From assembly GCA_947475125.1 (NCBI GenBank), contig CANJMX010000094.1, positions 1 to 6,010 on the forward strand: a stretch of DNA of 6,010 nucleotides, read 5' to 3'. Below the pieces are notes generated by a model that saw only the letters and a program-made list of their open reading frames with translations, was not told the origin of the DNA and ran no database searches. The stretch is from Actinomycetota bacterium (GTDB lineage Bacteria > Actinomycetota > Thermoleophilia > Miltoncostaeales > Miltoncostaeaceae). This document shows positions 4,371 to 6,010 of this stretch, one piece after another (the first letter of the stretch is position 1; every line of letters starts with the position of its first letter). The translations under genes were made by a program, and so were the position numbers.

Positions 4371-5731
4371 GCACCGAGCGCGATCTGTTCGGCGACGCCG
4401 TTGACCAGAGTCTGGCGACCGGTGCGCCACTGGCCGCACGCATGCGCCCCGCCACACTCGACGAAGTGGTGGGCCACGCCGCCCTGCTCGGGCCCGACGG
4501 GTTTCTTCGCCGGGCGATTTCCGACGACGCCGTGCCGTCGATGGTGCTGTACGGGCCACCCGGCAGCGGGAAGACCACCCTGGCCCGCGTGGTGGCGGGA
4601 AGCACCCGTGCCGTGTTTGAGGAGTTGTCGGCCACCTCGGCCGGACTGCCCGACGTGCGCGCCGTCATCGCCCGTGCCCGCGACCGCCTGGTGTCTGGTG
4701 GTCGCACGGTGCTGTTCATCGACGAGATCCACCGGTTCACCAAGAGCCAGCAGGACGCCCTGCTGCCCGCCGTCGAGGAGGGCGTGGTGACCCTCATCGG
4801 TGCCACCACCGAGAACCCGTACTACGAGGTGAATGCCGCGCTGGTGTCGCGCATGCGCGTGCTGGTGCTGGAGTCGCTCACCGATCAGGAGATCGCCGAC
4901 CTCATCGACCGTGCGATCGCCGACCCCCGGGGGCTCGGGGGGTCAGTCGCGGTGGCAGAGGAATCACGAAATGCAATGGTGGCGCGCAGTGGCGGCGATG
5001 CGCGCTTTGCGCTCAACCTGCTGGAGGCATCTGCCGGGCTGGCCGGGGATGGACCCATCACGACCGCCATCGTGGAGCGCGCCGGCGGCAGGGCCGTGGT
5101 GTACGACAAGGGCGGCGATCAGCACTACAACGTGATCTCGGCCTTCATCAAGAGCATGCGTGGCAGCGACCCCGATGCGGCCCTCTACTGGCTGGCAGTG
5201 ATGCTGCAGGGGGGCGAGGACCCGAAGTTCGTTGCCCGGCGCATCATCGTGCTGGCCAGCGAGGACATTGGCAACGCCGACCCGCGGGCCATCGAGGTGG
5301 CCGTGGCTGTTGCGCGCGCGGTGGAGTTTGTGGGCATGCCCGAGGCGCGCATCAATCTGGCGCAGGCGGTGACCTACATGGCGCTGGCACCCAAGGGCAA
5401 TTCGTCGTACCAGGGAATCAACGCGGCCATGGCGCTCGTGGAGGCGGAGGGGGCCAAGGCACCACCACTGGCATTGCGCGATGCGAGCGGCACCAACAAA
5501 CGGAACCTGGGGCACGGCACCGGGTACGTCAATCCCCACTCCGTGCCCGACCGCGTGACCGGGCACTCCTGCCTGCCTGAGGGCATGGAGGGCATCACGT
5601 TCTTTGAGCCCGGCACCGTGGGTACCGAGGCCGCATATGCCGCGCACCTACATGAGTTACGTGCGAAGGCACAGAGGAGGGCGGCGTCTGACACCATGGC
5701 GCCCGTCGACGACCGGGAGGAGCACGCGTGA
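4367..5731 (+). CDS. rarA: Replication-associated recombination ATPase RarA (MgsA/WRNIP1 family)
   Basis: A 454-residue AAA+ ATPase of the clamp-loader-like RarA/MgsA family, which acts at stalled replication forks with SSB. Visible motifs: Walker A GPPGSGKTT (63-71), Walker B VLFIDEIHRF (115-124), sensor 1 GATTEN (145-150), a Ser-Arg finger at 161-162, and sensor 2 region GGDARFALNLLE (209-220). The family-specific C-terminal domain follows: DKGGDQHYNVISAFIKSMRG, a WLAVMLQGGEDP stretch (275-286) and SEDIGNADP (298-306). GTG at 4367 overlaps the previous stop and gives a start STERDLFGDA typical of the family; the frame is open further up to 4229 but that part overlaps the zinc-ribbon gene. 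The tail is unusual: the segment normally resembling YPHD...QQYLP reads NPHSVPDRVTGHSCLP. The gene is complete, ending at TGA 5729-5731. Confidence 0.95.
   Translation: MSTERDLFGDAVDQSLATGAPLAARMRPATLDEVVGHAALLGPDGFLRRAISDDAVPSMVLYGPPGSGKTTLARVVAGSTRAVFEELSATSAGLPDVRAVIARARDRLVSGGRTVLFIDEIHRFTKSQQDALLPAVEEGVVTLIGATTENPYYEVNAALVSRMRVLVLESLTDQEIADLIDRAIADPRGLGGSVAVAEESRNAMVARSGGDARFALNLLEASAGLAGDGPITTAIVERAGGRAVVYDKGGDQHYNVISAFIKSMRGSDPDAALYWLAVMLQGGEDPKFVARRIIVLASEDIGNADPRAIEVAVAVARAVEFVGMPEARINLAQAVTYMALAPKGNSSYQGINAAMALVEAEGAKAPPLALRDASGTNKRNLGHGTGYVNPHSVPDRVTGHSCLPEGMEGITFFEPGTVGTEAAYAAHLHELRAKAQRRAASDTMAPVDDREEHA
5715..5722 (+). promoter_or_regulatory. Shine-Dalgarno for the ORF after rarA
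   Basis: GGGAGGAG, inside the last codons of rarA, lies 5 nt before the GTG at 5728 and supports that start over the in-frame ATG at 5755. Confidence 0.6.
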
Positions 5732-6010
5732 CTATCGAGGTGGAAATCGGACCCATGTCCCAGGCGGAGTTCCGCAGACTCTTCCGCTACGCCGAGGCCC
5801 AGTCATCGGGCGAGCGGGCGCAGGGCAAGCAGGACGATCCGTTGCGCGCGGTCGGCGAGCTGATCGCCGCCAATGGCGGTACGGCCGTCGAGGAGGAGGG
5901 CTTCCGCGTCACGCTGCCCGACGATTCGGACGAGCAGGTGTACATGCTGCGCTCGTCGCTCATGCATGAGGGGATCCCCCACCGCCTGTCGCAGGCACTC
6001 GACGCCGGCC
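5728..6010 (+). CDS. Unidentified protein downstream of rarA, 3' truncated by the window
   Basis: GTG at 5728 overlaps the rarA stop by 4 nt (GTGA) and has a strong Shine-Dalgarno; the frame is open to the window edge, giving at least 94 residues. It starts VTIEVEIGPMSQAEFRRLF, then has an Arg/Glu/Gln-rich helical-looking stretch (about residues 15-52) followed by GGTAVEEEGFRVTLPDD and a segment with MLRSSLMHEGIP. There is no signal peptide or membrane helix. I do not recognise the family. Overlap with rarA indicates one transcript with the zinc-ribbon gene and rarA. An alternative start is ATG 5755. Third-position GC is high as in rarA, which supports real coding in this frame. Confidence 0.7.
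   Translation, partial: MTIEVEIGPMSQAEFRRLFRYAEAQSSGERAQGKQDDPLRAVGELIAANGGTAVEEEGFRVTLPDDSDEQVYMLRSSLMHEGIPHRLSQALDAG

Noticed and set aside
4964..5647. 227-codon minus-strand frame within rarA
   Set aside because: It is antisense to conserved RarA C-terminal coding sequence and has a His/Arg/Gly-rich composition typical of a shadow frame.

Overview
The window is dense, high-GC bacterial DNA with GTG starts, ATGA/GTGA/TAATG gene overlaps and almost no spare intergenic sequence. The CysO-dependent cysteine pathway (a protein-bound sulfur donor, a CysM-type synthase and a JAMM peptidase), plus the tail of a probable F420-dependent (Ddn-type) oxidoreductase, points to Actinomycetota. The exact lineage cannot be read from the sequence. 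No rRNA, tRNA, CRISPR array or transposase is visible, and no stretch over 300 bases lacks a gene.

Left edge (1-1066): the last ~34 codons of a deazaflavin-dependent nitroreductase-family gene run in on the + strand and end at 107, followed by a short 12-bp tandem repeat. Converging on it is a minus-strand type II toxin-antitoxin pair: a Phd/YefM-type antitoxin (831-577) overlapping a PIN-domain ribonuclease toxin (589-185). A 17-bp near-continuous palindrome sits directly before the antitoxin start, where no Shine-Dalgarno is found. Divergently, a 52-aa ORF of unknown function with a clear Shine-Dalgarno occupies 908-1066.

Centre (1085-3936, minus strand): a tightly packed four-gene operon, transcribed right to left. 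It encodes a rhodanese + E1-like adenylyltransferase fusion, the ubiquitin-like sulfur carrier CysO, O-phosphoserine-type cysteine synthase CysM, and the JAMM metallopeptidase Mec. Together they form a self-contained route to cysteine. The E1/rhodanese protein adenylates and thiocarboxylates the CysO C-terminus, CysM joins the CysO thiocarboxylate to activated serine, and Mec cuts cysteine off CysO. Two points stand out. The activating enzyme is in the operon with rhodanese at its N-terminus (MoeZ/MOCS3 have it at the C-terminus). The CysO tail is Gly-Gly-Gln, so the diglycine is masked by one residue.

Right side (4083-6010, + strand): diverging from the cysteine operon is a second overlapping cluster. 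It has a 95-aa zinc-ribbon-like protein of unknown function, RarA/MgsA (AAA+ replication-recombination ATPase) starting inside the stop of the zinc-ribbon gene, and an unidentified ORF that starts inside the rarA stop and runs off the window. The ~146-bp divergent spacer holds an imperfect dyad that could control one or both sides.
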